Assembly (NCBI RefSeq): GCF_003255815.1
Contig: NC_037673.1
Span: forward strand, 6,542,908-6,606,907
DNA length: 64,000 bases
Source: Theropithecus gelada
Lineage: Eukaryota; Chordata; Mammalia; Primates; Cercopithecidae
Direction: 5' to 3'
Each line of letters starts with the position of its first letter. Position 1 is the stretch's first letter. A program made the translations under genes and the position numbers. Below are positions 1-11,025 of this stretch, one piece after another. The notes under the pieces are model-generated. The model did no database searches. It was not told where the DNA came from and saw only the letters and a list, made by a program, of their open reading frames with translations.

Positions 1-394
1 GCTGTTATTAGTTGAGCACTGACTGTGCTCTGGGCTCTGTTCCAGGTGCTAGTGATGCAATCCTGAACAGAGCAAACCCCAAATCTCCTATTCTCATCCA
101 GCTGACATTTTAGTCAGAGGAGACAGGGAAAGGAAGAACAAATAGGTGAAATATATACCTATACGATGGTGATAAGTTCTCCTAAGAAAAACAAACCAGG
201 GAAGGGAGTTAAAGAGTGCAGGTGGAGGATAGTATTTTCCATGGGGGAGAAGGAGGCCTCCTGGAGTAGTTGATGTTTGCACAGAGACCTGACCAGGGTG
301 AAGAAGAGACCACAAAGGAATCTAGGGAGGAGATCCAGGAAGACAGGACAGCAAGCACACAGGCAGTGAAGAGTCGTATTCTAAGGACTTGCTC
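1..394 (-). repeat. L2 LINE 3' portion, antisense
   Basis: The opening bases resemble the antisense L2 3' end: a 'ttgagcactgactgtgctc' type phrase followed by the long purine-rich stretch typical of reverse-complement L2, with 'ggcctcctggag' and 'acctgaccagggtgaag' segments. It is heavily diverged and carries no coding potential. The same L2 resumes near 1391 after two nested LTR insertions, because the sequence there continues in the consensus order. The family call comes from remembered consensus. The exact right boundary is uncertain by tens of bases. Confidence 0.7.
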
Positions 395-851
395 AGCATT
401 CGTGCTGCTCATCAACAGTGCATAACAAACAACCTGAAACTGAGAGGTTAAGCAGCAATCATTTTCATATGCTTGTGAATTCTGTGGGCCAGGAATTTGG
501 ACAGGCCTTAGTGGGGATGCTCTTGGCCTCAGCTGAGAAGACTTGAATCTTGGAATCTGGGAATCTGGGTTACTTGAGGGCAGGCACTGGAATTTTCCAG
601 AGGCTTTGTTGATCACATGCTGGCACCTGGGCTGGGATGACTCGAAGGCTGGGCTCAGCTGGGATGGTTAAGCAGGGCACCTACCTGTGGTCTCTCCATG
701 ACACTGGATCACTCCCTGCAGGGTAGCTAGTTCCTGACAAAGAACATTCTGATGGAAAATGTTCCTAAATTGACACAGGAACATGCCCAGGGAGGTGGCA
801 TAGACTCCACTTCTTTTATCAGGGTAATGACAAGGTCATATTATTGGGAGA
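395..851 (-). mobile_element. MaLR-type (MLT1-like) LTR, antisense, left part
   Basis: The phrases 'tctgtgggccaggaattt', 'gggctcagctgggatgg' and 'agactccacttct' are characteristic of the antisense form of an old mammalian MaLR/ERVL-type LTR. It sits inside the L2 and is itself interrupted at 852 by a second LTR, with its last ~40 bases on the far side. It is a solo LTR with no internal retroviral sequence. I recognise the family but am unsure of the subfamily. Confidence 0.55.
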
Positions 852-1350
852 TGTATTAGGGTTTACCTGAAAAATGGAACCAATAGGATATATATATACA
901 CACACACACACATATATATGTATACACACACACATATACATACATACACACACACATACACATAAACCTGTTAAACTTATATATATGTATATATGAGATA
1001 GGAATTTATTTATTTATTTTAAGGAATTGACCAACATGATTGTGGGGGCTGGCAAGTTCAAAACTTGCAAGGCAGGCTGGAGCCCCAGGGAAGAGATGAT
1101 GCTGCACTTCCAATCTGAAGAAGTCTGGAGGCAGAATTCCTTCTCCGTTAGGTGACCTCAGTCTTTGCTCTCAAGGCTTTTAACTGATGGAATGAGGCTC
1201 CCTCACATTACAGAAAGCAATCTGCTAATCCAAAGTTTGTTGATTTCAATGTTCATGTCTAAAAAGCACTTTCATGGCAACATTTAGCCTGGTACTTGAC
1301 CAAATATTTGGGTGCTGTGGCCTAACCAAGTGAACACTTAAACCATCACA
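852..1350 (-). mobile_element. ERVL-type (MLT2-like) solo LTR, antisense
   Basis: The element starts with 'tgtattagggtttacctg' and ends with 'aaccatcaca', the two inverted termini of an ERVL-class LTR read backwards. Inside are 'gaattgaccaacatgattg', 'ggctggcaagttcaaaac' and 'accaaatatttgggtgctg', all expected in this family. It is flanked by near-matching 5-bp direct repeats, ggaga (847-851) and gggga (1351-1355), which fits the 5-bp target duplication of ERVL. The MLT2 name is from memory. The element includes the TA/CA microsatellite below. Confidence 0.7.
890..975. repeat. (TA)n/(CA)n compound microsatellite
   Basis: Runs of alternating TA, CA and TG dinucleotides lie just inside the terminus of the antisense ERVL-type LTR. 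This LTR family normally carries a TA/TG-rich segment upstream of its 3' end, so the microsatellite probably grew from a pre-existing seed. It is interrupted and therefore likely less mutable than a pure tract. Confidence 0.85.
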
Positions 1351-1390
1351 GGGGAATATTGTTGCTGTCATCTTTAGGAAATGCCATCCC
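1351..1390 (-). mobile_element. MaLR-type LTR, right remnant
   Basis: About 40 bases with 'gttgctgtcatcttt' continue the MaLR-like LTR interrupted at 852. Together the two pieces show that the ERVL-type LTR inserted into the MaLR-type LTR, which had itself inserted into L2. The piece is short, so the call rests on continuity. Confidence 0.45.
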
Positions 1391-1795
1391 CTACATTATG
1401 CATGAAGGAGAACAAAGGGACTGGGATTGTTGGAGCAGGGGAGTGAGGAGGAGCAGGAGGAGGTCAGAGAGGCCACAGGGCACTGATGTACTGGGGCCTT
1501 TATGCCACTGGGCTCTGACTTTCACTCTGCAAAAGGAAACCAATGCACTGTTACATTCTTAGAAGGGTCACTCAGGGTGCCCTGTAAAGAACTGTAGAAG
1601 GGAACAGCATGGAAGCAGGGAGCTCAGTTAGGAATTGCAGTAATCCAAACAAGAGGTTGATATGGTCCTTTTAGAAGATGAAGCCAAGAAGGTCTTGGAC
1701 ATGTTAGGGATGAGAGAGAAAGGGAAGAGTCCAGAATGATTCCGTGTTTTGAGTGAGAAATGGAAAGATGGATTTGAGAATATTTTTATGTTTCA
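1391..1795 (-). repeat. L2 LINE, antisense, continuation
   Basis: The segment resumes the L2 begun at position 1. Antisense L2 phrases include 'tttatgccactgggctctg', 'aggaattgcagtaatccaa' and 'agagtccagaatgattcc'. The consensus order is preserved across the ~1-kb interruption, supporting a single ancient L2 copy split by later insertions. Confidence 0.7.
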
Positions 1796-2090
1796 TTTGT
1801 ATTTCTTGTTCTGTAAACTCTCTTATATCTGTTGCCCATTTTTTCTATTGCATTTTGACCTTTTCCTTAAAGATTTATTAGAGCTCATTATGTGTTGAGA
1901 AGATAAGCTCTTGTGAAATAAATTGCAAAGATTTTTTTCTAGCTTTCTACTTGTTCTATAATTTGGATTTTTTTGTCACTTAGAATTTATATTTTTGCTA
2001 CCTGCAGTCTAATTCATATATCTCCTGGGATCAAGCTTTCTTATTTTTCAATGGGAATGAACAAAGGGTGAGGCCAACTTCTTTGCATAA
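1796..2090 (-). repeat. Possible old L1-type relic, antisense
   Basis: T-rich sequence with 'tctgttgcccattttttct' and related phrases resembles the antisense coding or 3' region of ancient L1 elements. Divergence is high and no boundaries are clear. A consensus search is needed before relying on this call. Confidence 0.35.
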
Positions 2091-4110
2091 AAATATTTCT
2101 TCTTCCAGTAGGCTTGGAAAACAATATTTGTGTAAGCCAGGATTTAGGAGTGATAAAGGTTTGCAATTAACAAATTTATAAACACAGTTTAAACCACTAT
2201 CTTCACTGCTTGTTCTTCCAAAGCCCCATTTACAGGACAGTTCTATCTTAAAGGACGTTAATTGAATTTTGATTCTTTGCTTTCCTCTTTACTACCACTT
2301 CTAATAGTGATTTTGGCAGAGAAATGAAGTAGGCAAAAGAGAGGTTGAATAACAGAGAAGATAATCTAGAAATGCTTAGTTAGCTATTCAATAATTGAGT
2401 TGAAACAGTTTTTATCTCTTCACATTGTGAATTTTAGTGCTCTAACCCTTCACTTGCATAATAATTGGATTGAACTGTAGTCAATTATACTCAACAGAAA
2501 CTTCCCAATAATAAGTATTTATTAATTCAGCTTTATAAAGCAAACACATTGTTCTTGGTAGTATATGCTTTCCAGGAACATGTCTTGCACAAAATTCTCT
2601 ACCTTCACAAAACCAAATATTATTTACGTATTGATTGTCTCTCTCTCTGAGTTTGAATACAATAAAAACAGATCTGTACTTTATCTGTTTGATAAGAAAC
2701 TCAACTTTTTATTCTTAATATGTTAAGTTTGGAATTCCCTTTAACAACATTTAAGGTACAGGATCACAAATCTTGGAAATTGGGTAATGCTTCTTGCATC
2801 TCATGAAGAGTGTTCTAATGAGATAATCCAGCTTGGGTTTTGATGAATAACAGACACGGCACATATGCATATTATATTCTTTGTACTTGCAGTTCTTAAC
2901 ACTAGACTCACACTCTATCTTGGTCAAACTCCAGGGTAAGTGGACCCTCCCTGTTTTTTCTACGTTAGGACCAGCAGTGCAGCTGCTCAGAATCTGTTCT
3001 TATTCCCTTCTAGACTGAACACCTCCCACATGATTCCCAGCTTCTTTCTTTTTGAAATCAACTGTTGTTCATTCAATTAATAAGAGTGTATTAACCAATT
3101 ACTGGTACTCAGTACCATGAGTCATACAAGTAAATGTAAAGAATTTCTCTGTTTCTGAGATTTGAGGCTATTCAAACAAAGCCACTATCAATGCGTGACC
3201 AATGGCAACTTCTCTTTTACAGAAGAGATAGTGTATAGAAGAGAGAGATGAATATGGCTTGGAATCTGGGAAAACTTTGGAGGAAAATGGAACTTAGTTG
3301 TGGCCTTGCAACTTGTGTAAGATATGGAAGAAGCAGGGAGTTTGGGGAAGGACTGTGCTAAGGCTGATTATCATCAGTTCGTTATTCTAGAACTTTATGG
3401 TGCTACCACACTTTGACTACTGTCTGTGAATTTTGCTAAATTTGTAATTATGCATGGATATGAAAGCAACATACAAAGAACACTGAACCCAGAAGACAGA
3501 GTGTTGACATCTACTCTTAAGCAGCTTAGGTTTTTGGAAAGAGAAATTGTGTCCTTTTCCATGAAGAATGGAATGAGTTGAGGAAAGCTTCTGTAAACCC
3601 AATCCCTCCTTCCCTCCTCAATCCACCTCCATTTATGGTAGTGTCTTAGAAGCACTGGGGGACCGCGTCTTCTTACCTCCAGTTAATGGGTGTGTTTGTG
3701 GCATGCCGGTGTCAGCAGATGCAGATGAAGGGTGCTGGTGTAAGAGAATCACATCCTGGCTGGGTTGAGCCAGCCCAGGTCCCAGTGCATAGAAATAAAG
3801 ACCCAGTCCCATCACCGAGCAGGCTTTAGCCCCTAAATTTTGACTGACTTATCTCCAAGACCAGACTGCCAGGAAGGATACTTCAAGGTCCCTTGAACTC
3901 TTTTATCTGAGATCACGGTGCTCCTGAGTTGGCTGCCTTCCTTATTTTCTAGGTAACACCCTGACCCCCTAAACTATAAAATCATAGTTGTGCCAAAAAT
4001 AAGGCATCCACGTCGCCCCAAGTCACACGACCCCAAGTGCTTCTCCAAATAGGACGAGAGGCTAAAGAAGAAAAGCAACAGATGTTTACACTTCTTTACT
4101 CCATGCCTAT
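2091..4110. other. No recognised feature (2.0 kb)
   Basis: AT-rich sequence with no repeat family, RNA gene or plausible exon that I recognise. Open frames here are under 90 codons and show no familiar motif. The GC content rises after about 3600. Confidence 0.5.
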
Positions 4111-4567
4111 TGCAGATTGAGTTGTGTTCCCCAAAAGTATATGTTAAAGTCCTAACCCTCAGAACCAGTGAGCATGGCCTATTTGGAAATGGGGTCTTTG
4201 CAGATGTAACCAAGTTAAGGTAAGGCCATACTACATAGGAGTGAGCCCTAATGCAATGACTGGTGTCTTACAAGAAGAGGGAAATTTGGACAGAGAGACA
4301 CAGGGGAGAAGGCTGTGTGAAGATGAAGGCAGAGGCTGGAGTGATGCAGCCACAAGCCCCGGAACACTGGGGATTGCCAGCTATGCCAGGACCAAGGAAG
4401 AAGTGAGGAAGGAGCCTCCTAGACCCTTCAGAGGGAGCACTGACTTACTGACATTGCCATTTTGGACTTCTGGCCTCCTGGATTGCAGGAGAATGAATTT
4501 CTGTTTTTAAAAGCACCTAGTTTGTGGAACTCTGAGTTTGTTATGGCAGCCCTGGGAAACGAAGAAC
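4111..4567 (+). mobile_element. MLT1-type MaLR solo LTR, nearly complete
   Basis: This is a well-preserved MaLR LTR in sense orientation. It starts near 'tgcagattgagttgtgttc', then carries 'ggggtctttgcagatgtaa', 'ggtgtcttacaagaagagg', 'cttctggcctcctgg' and 'ttatggcagccctggg' near the 3' end, all in the consensus order. Length about 457 bp fits MLT1. I do not see a matching target duplication, partly because the next LTR abuts its 3' end. No internal proviral sequence is present. Confidence 0.82.
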
Positions 4568-4570
4568 GGG

Positions 4571-5138
4571 TGTGATGGTTAAGTTCAGGTGTAAGTTGGA
4601 CTGGGTTAAGGGAAACCCAGATAGCAGGTAGGGTGTTATTCCTGGGTGCCTCTGTGGGGTGCTTCTGGAAGTGGCTGGCATTTGAATCAGTGTACTGAGG
4701 AAGGAAGATCTGCCCTCACCCTGTGTGGGCAGGCACCATCCAACCGGCTGAGGGCCTGGGTAGACCAAAAAGGTGGAGGACAGGTGAATTCACTATTTCC
4801 CTTTCTCTCTTTTCTCTCCTTTCTCTCCTGGGGCTGGGACATCCATTTTCTCCTGACCTTGGACATCAGAACTCTCGGTTCTCTGGCCTTCAGACTCCAG
4901 GACTTGCAGCAGTCACTCCCTGCCCCTCGCAGGTTCTCAGGGCTTTGGCCTTGGCCTGAGAGTTACCCCGTTGGCTTTCCTGGGACCCGACCTTGCAGGA
5001 CACACATTGCGGGACTTCTCAACCTCCACAGTCACGTAAGCCAAGTCCCGTAATAAATGCCCTCTCACCTCTCCCTCCCTCCCTCCCTCTCTCTCTCTGT
5101 GATGAGCTGTGATTCTCTGGAGAACTCTGACTAATACA
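4571..5138 (+). mobile_element. ERVL-type (MLT2-like) solo LTR
   Basis: Sense-orientation LTR starting 'tgtgatggttaagttcagg' and ending 'ctctgactaataca'. Internal landmarks are 'ggcaccatccaaccggctg', 'gctgggacatccattttct', 'gggacttctcaacctcc' and an AATAAA-containing 'cccgtaataaatgcc', the likely polyadenylation signal of R-U5. Two pyrimidine tracts (4797-4830 and 5070-5098) match the CT-rich parts of this family. It abuts the MLT1-type LTR directly upstream. Subfamily name uncertain. Confidence 0.75.
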
Positions 5139-5544
5139 CAATGCTTAATTCTCTCTGTGATATTAGACACTGTCTTTACATCAGGGCAGTTTTACTCTAT
5201 GGCTACCCACTCCTGGCACACACACAGATCCTCAGGAGAAGCAGGAGGGAAGGCCTGCTGGTGTCTTTGTGGTTCTAGACAAAAGTGAACCCAAAGTGAG
5301 CTTCCATCCCAGTCCTTCCCAGTGACTCTGGCAGCTCGCTACCCGGCATCCCCGGCTCCCTTCTCTGCAGGCCCCTACTGGTGCATTGTTCTCCCCATTC
5401 TCCTTTTCCTGCTTCTCCCCTGCACTCCTGGCTCTGATTCCATGAGTGTCCCATGTTTTCTCTTCGGGCCTGTGCCTGGATCACCCCTGGGGACTGCTGG
5501 CTTCTGAGAAGGCCTTGGTGACCCCTGCTCCTGTGTTCATGTCC
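5139..5544. other. No recognised feature
   Basis: Moderately GC-rich sequence between two LTRs. I see no repeat family, RNA gene or credible exon. Open frames are under 75 codons. Confidence 0.45.
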
Positions 5545-6092
5545 TGGTATAAACCCCTTTCTGTGAGGGTCTCAAGGCTGGACCTAGAGACTTGCCTTTG
5601 AAATACAGAATAGGCAGTCATGGTGAGACGTCACCTCCAAGGCCAGGTTACGGGAGGCCAGGGCTTGCATGGCGCTCGGCTCACTCTGGCTCTTCCAGTA
5701 GCTCGCTTCCATGAATCCTGCAGCTCACTTCCATGAATCCTGCTGCCACGTGGTAAGTTGCTCTTCGGAGAGGCCCAGGTGGCAACAACCCAAGAATGGC
5801 CTCTGACTAATGGCCACAAGGAAATAAATCTTGCCAACCACCATACCAATGAGCTTGGAAGAGTCACCCCCTGGGGGGCCTTGAAATGCCAACAACCCCT
5901 GCTGACACCTTGCTTGGAGCCTGTGGAAGACCTTAGCTAAACTGCTTAGCCAAGTTGTGTTCTAGAATCAAGAGTAACCCCTGGGTTCCTGACCATAGAA
6001 ACTGTGAGATAAAAAATGTTTGTGGCCTTAAATTGCTAAGTTTTGCAGTAGTTTGTTATGCAGCAGTAAATAATGAATACTCTCTTATCACA
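5545..6092 (+). mobile_element. MaLR-type (MLT1-like) LTR
   Basis: Sense-orientation LTR of the same broad group as the antisense copy at 395-851. Landmarks are 'ctcaaggctggacctag', 'gttcctgaccatagaaac', 'tgtgagataaaaaatgtt' and 'tttgttatgcagcagtaaa' at the 3' end, in consensus order. A 22-bp tandem duplication lies inside it (5701-5722 and 5723-5744, one internal mismatch plus the last base). Solo LTR, no internal region. Confidence 0.65.
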
Positions 6093-7794
6093 CAGCTTCC
6101 AACGCATGCTTCCTTCCACCACAGGACTCCTGCCAGTGCAGCCTGGAGCCCAAGCTTGCTGTTCCCTCCTGTGGGACGCGTCACATTCGAGACATGGGTG
6201 GTATTTCTCGTGCCACCCTGGTGCCTGGGCTGTACTTCTGCAAAGCTGCCTGTTAATTGCCTGCTCTCAGGGGCCAAGGGCTTCAGAAATGGGTTTCTTC
6301 CCTGTTGATGCTTGTTCTCCAGTTCCCTGCACCAATCCAAATAGTAGAAAAAACATATGCCTGTTTCATTAAGAAAATACTGCTCCTGTGTTTTGGCATT
6401 TATGGCTGAGTTTTAAGATGTAACGATCCCTCCAGAGCATCCTTCCCAGAAGGATGGCGGGGATGGGGGTGGAGAACAAGGGGACGGGAACTCCTCTGAG
6501 CACCTCTCCCCATGTGAAGTTCTCACCAGCGACATGAGGAAGCGTGTGCAGGTGGGACAATCATTTTGACTGTGATTGAGAAACTTTAGAGAGGAATGAG
6601 GAGTTCCCTGGAGAAACACCAATGGTTCACTCTAAGAAGGTGGCCAAGAGTGGCTCTTCCTAACTTTTGCTGTGTTTCTTCCCCAGACCCCAGTGGTACT
6701 GGCGTGGTGTTCACTGCCCCCACATCCGGCCACCAGCCCCAGTACCCACCCTGATCTGTGATACACGGGTCCTGGCCCACAGCCACAGCTGATTTATTAG
6801 AACCAGATAGCAGCACTAATGAGATTCTCTCAAGAAGGGGTTTGTAATTTTGGACAGAGAGGCCTGGGGAATTGACGGCTCTGGAGTTGAGTCAATGCCT
6901 GATACTGATGCAGGGCACATCTCCTATGGACGTGCTGGAGCCCAGAGCAATGCTAATAAGTTCTTTCACAAAAAGCAGTTTCTTGGGAATTAAGTATGAG
7001 AATATGCTAAAGACACTTGGACAGACAAGGACAGCCAAGGGGCACGCACATACCCAGGCATTGTGTGGAACACTGCTCTTGAGCAAGGTGATGCTGGAGT
7101 GGAGTTAATCCATTTGCCGTGCACTGCCCTGAGATGCCTACAGAGCACCTGCTGTGGGAGGGCTTTAGAACCCCCTGGATCTTGTCTGTCTCCAGCCTGT
7201 TTTCCGTTGCAAGCTTCTTCACAGTCTTCCCTCAAGGCTTATACTGTATCTCAGAGGGCAGTTGTTTACTTGGTGGCAGGTTGATTCCACTGGACCCTTT
7301 CCATCTTAGTGGGGGAAATTCTCTCTCCTAACTGCATGGATGCTTATTCTGGATGTGGAATTTTATTCTCTGCTCAGCCTGGCTCTGTTAGCATGACCGT
7401 GAATGGAATCAATGCCTTCAATAGACTCAAGATGGCTACAATCTCTCTATCCAGGATGGCTTTGCCTACATGAGGCTGACGGCTGAGTACAACAGCTTCA
7501 CCATGGAAATGGTGGTTTTCTTCATGTAGCAAGAAGCCTGGAGGGAGGAAGCATAGGGCTGATCCCATTATCGATGTCCCCACCTCCTTCTGTCTTTCTG
7601 CTCCTCTGTCCTCGGCAGTAACCTTCATTCCAGTCTGAAGCAACACTACAGCCATATTCCAGGCAGGTAGAAGAGGGGAAGTCAAAAGGCAAAGCCGCTT
7701 GACAGCTGAAACTGTTTATTATTATTATTAGGAAGACAGTTGGTTTCCTGAATGCCATACCTTCATTCTATGGTGTCTGTCTGTCTCCTCCACT
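6093..7794. other. No confidently recognised feature (1.7 kb)
   Basis: Mixed-composition sequence with no clear gene. The part from about 7380 to 7760 resembles an old interspersed repeat that I cannot name, sharing phrases with 28226-28780. A short ATT run lies at 7721-7731. Open frames reach about 117 codons without recognisable domains. Confidence 0.4.
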
Positions 7795-7905
7795 GGAAGG
7801 TGAGTTACCAGAGGGCAGGGACTGTGTTGATGATGCCACTTTGAATGATCAGTGCCTGTCACAGAGACTGGCGCACAGAAGGCACTCAATAAATGCATTA
7901 AATGG
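7795..7905 (+). repeat. L2 LINE 3' end
   Basis: The phrases 'agagggcagggactgtgt', 'cagtgcctgtcacagag' and 'ggcactcaataaatgcatt' are the classic L2 3' terminus in sense orientation. Only about 110 bases remain, as is common for L2. Confidence 0.8.
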
Positions 7906-8195
7906 GTAAGAAGTCTCCAGCCTCCTTATTCATCATGTTTCTAAGGTCTGGCAGAAAGCCCTGGATGGAAGTCCAGAAACCCGAGTTTTTATCCTGATTT
8001 TGCTGCATAAACTCTCCAGCTTTATCTTCTCCTTGGCTAAGAGGAACTGCCTCCTGGAATCCGGATTAGGTGTCCTCAAGTGTCTAATTCTGAGTCACAA
8101 GGGAGTTGCTTAGAAGGAACTGAGCTCCTCATCTGGAGATTGAGATTGTGTGGTATAGAGGGAGGGGTTGGTCCATGGCCTGGCACTTAGGAAGG

Positions 8196-8405
8196 ACTGG
8201 AGTGTGTGTGTGTCTGTGTGCATGTGTGTCAGTATGTAAGCACATGTATCTATGGGTGCTTGTGTCAGTAGTATGTGAATTTGTGTAAGCATGTATGTGG
8301 GCATGTGTATGAGTGTGAGTGCATATGCATGAGTGAGTGTCTGTGTGTGAGTATGTGCATGTGTGAGTGATGGGTGTGTGCACATGTATGAATGTGTGTG
8401 TGTGT
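8196..8405 (+). repeat. Imperfect TG-rich microsatellite
   Basis: About 200 bases of degenerate alternating TG with interspersed CATG, AGTG and TATG blocks. Alternating purine-pyrimidine DNA of this kind can adopt Z-form. Read on the minus strand it yields His/Thr-rich open frames that are an artefact of composition. Confidence 0.85.
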
Positions 8406-11020
8406 GGCTGCTCCCTGGCTCTGCTTGGATTGAAAAGTGCTGATAAGTTTGTCATCCTTTCAATGCTCCAGTAGCTTAAACAGAACCTAGCACAAAGGTC
8501 TACGTTTTTTTTTAAAGCTTAATTTTGTTGTACAGAAAAATTGGAAACCAAATTGTGGATGCACTGCAGGCAGCAGTGGTGTTGGGAGAACATCTTGGCT
8601 CCAGAAGGCTGCATGCTGGAAACATACCTCTCTACCCCCATGCTTGATCTCTGCTGCTGCCTGGGGCCAGCAGCTAATGCCACCTGGCCAGCAGCCGCCC
8701 CTTCTGCCCAGCCCCTCTGACCTTGATTGGACAGCCGAGGTGGCCACCTGGGGGCCTGCTCCACTTTGAGGCTCTGTTCTTTGTCTGGCAGTGAGGCTGG
8801 CACAGCGTTTTTGCATGAGCTGGGCTGACCCAGTTCTGCTGATGGATCACCAGCCAGTCCTGGGCTGTTTATTTCCCCTCCTGCATCAACCAGGCAGCCC
8901 GCTGTCCTCTTATTTTTGTCTGGCAATGCAAGAGAGGCTGCCATGGGTGTGCTAAGTTTCTGATTTCCCTGGTCATAGCAAGATTGTCCTAAATCAGACA
9001 CAAGGTGTGTGTGCCCACACATTTTGTTGTGATTGTTGCTGTATTTAGGTTTTAGATTAGGAGCCTGCTAGTTGCCTGCTTGTAGCCAATGGGTGCAGGG
9101 GTCAGATGGCTGCCTTTATTTCCACAGGGTTATTCCTATCAAGCGCTGGTCCTGGTTGTAGTGCCACAGCTTTGCAAGCGTTGATGAAGGAGCTCTGCCC
9201 TGGGGCTGGCTGAAGGGTGACCCCTGAGACTGACCCAGCACTGAGCCTCTTGTGTTTCAGTGGAGGCTGCCAGGAGAGCCGACCCAGGGCCCAGAGGGGC
9301 TCCTGGTAGTCTCAGCTGTGGGAGGGGATGGGGATCCCTGGCTTTTCAGAGTCGCCCATCTGACAGAGACTTTCTCATTTTCCAGGGCTGGGAGAAACCT
9401 TTGGCCTCTCAGTGTTTCAGTTCCTTCCGATGAGTTTCTGTTGCATCTTATTTATAGCATGTTTTGACATTTTTTTTTAAATTAACCGTTTTAAGGAAAA
9501 ACCGAAGGAAGTTCGAGAGCTCCATTTTGCCTTAAGTATTTTGGACATTTGTGGTCCACAGCAGACTCCAGTGGAGAAGTTTTGCTTTCCCCACCACGAC
9601 CATTAACTTCATACCGAATGCAGAATGTTTGCTGTATTTTACCTTAAGTTATGCCACAGAATATCATTTTTTAAAGAGCTAAACAGTATGTGTACCTCAA
9701 CTGGAGCAATCAACAGGATTGTACAGGACAGTCTGGATCGAAGCTTCAAATGCCTGATTTGGGGAAACAGACCAGCTCTTCTTGTCCCATGACTTGTGCG
9801 ATGAGAGCTGCCTGAGGTGGCAGGAGCCGAAATTCCTGGGCCTCCAGTGAAACCTCGTGAACTGGCTTTCGTGCTTCCAATGCCCCTTTTGGTGGGCCCT
9901 CGATGTACTAGTAGACTCACCTGGGAAGGGCCTTTGACAGAGACATGGCCCCAGAAAAGGTGGTAAGTCCTGACTGCAGGAGGCAGGCACGGCACCTGTG
10001 ATGAGAGAGACAGGGCTTCCCGTGCGGAAACCACTGTCTACAAAGAACTGCGTGCACAAAAGTCAGAGCAGACACGTGCAGGAGTCACGTTGTTCAGAGA
10101 TAACTGGAGCACGTGGCAGTCTCTCACTGTGTTCTAAGGCAGTTTCTTATGCTAAAAATGTGGAGTTTTTATGGGGTCCTAGCTTTTCTTCCCCCACACC
10201 TAGGTTGCCATGAACATGTTCTCTTTCAGAATCCCCTGGAATTGTCTTTATGCAAAAGGGCTTATCCTTCCCTGTCCCCCTTTCTTTCTTCCTCCCTGTT
10301 GTGAAAATCATGGCACTCCTCTTGTAGGAAATCTTACTCCTTTCTAAACTGTGCCTTAATTAAACTAAACTTTTCAGCCACGCTCTTTAAGGCTGTTCAT
10401 TAATCGCACACTGCGTACACAGTTCAAGGGTTTTGCTGACTTATCCCCTGCCATGGACTCTCTGCCCTGCCCTGGAGCTTCTCAGAACAAATGGGATGAA
10501 CCCACTGTTTCTTAGAGAACTCACAGTCTCTGTTGACCTGGGCACTATTTTACTTCCCTTGACTCTAGCTAAGTGACTCAAATAAGAAGAAGATAACTTA
10601 AAATGGAAGATTGGACTCTTGTGCTCATGAAGGATTGAACTGTTCATTGTCAAGAAGAGGTTTGTCCTTGAGCCTTCAACTCACTGTGGGCGACCCCCAG
10701 GTCCAGGCTCAGCATCACGTGGGAGGGCACAGTGCACTGATGCCCTCATCACAGTGGGGGTGTCCTGGGGCACTTTGTCCCCCAGGCTGCCAGCCTTCAT
10801 CACTGGACTGTCGCTAGGTGACCAGGGCGGACAAATGGGTTAGACCTTCAGTTGATACGGAAGAAACTAAAGCTTCTGAGAGACAGAAATTCTGATGGTA
10901 TGTAAGGCAGAAATGAAATTTACTTTTAAGATATACAAATTGCACAAGTTTCAAAACAAGGAAGAAAAATGTTTACAAAGACCCTACTGAGCTTTTCTTT
11001 GTTCTTTTCTCAATCAGTGA
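8406..11020. other. Unrecognised unique sequence (2.6 kb)
   Basis: No repeat family recognised. GC-rich from about 8560 to 9400. It holds the longest open frame of the window, minus strand 8519-9022, 167 codons with an ATG. The predicted product is rich in Gln, Ala, Ser and Gly and shows no signal peptide, membrane segment or familiar domain. I treat it as chance. An overlapping pair of minus-strand frames near 9639-10059 (131 and 120 codons) is equally featureless. Confidence 0.45.
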
Positions 11021-11025
11021 GTGTG

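Noticed and set aside
8110..8455. Two overlapping minus-strand frames with His/Thr-rich products
   Set aside because: They are the translation of a degenerate TG microsatellite; composition alone keeps the frames open.
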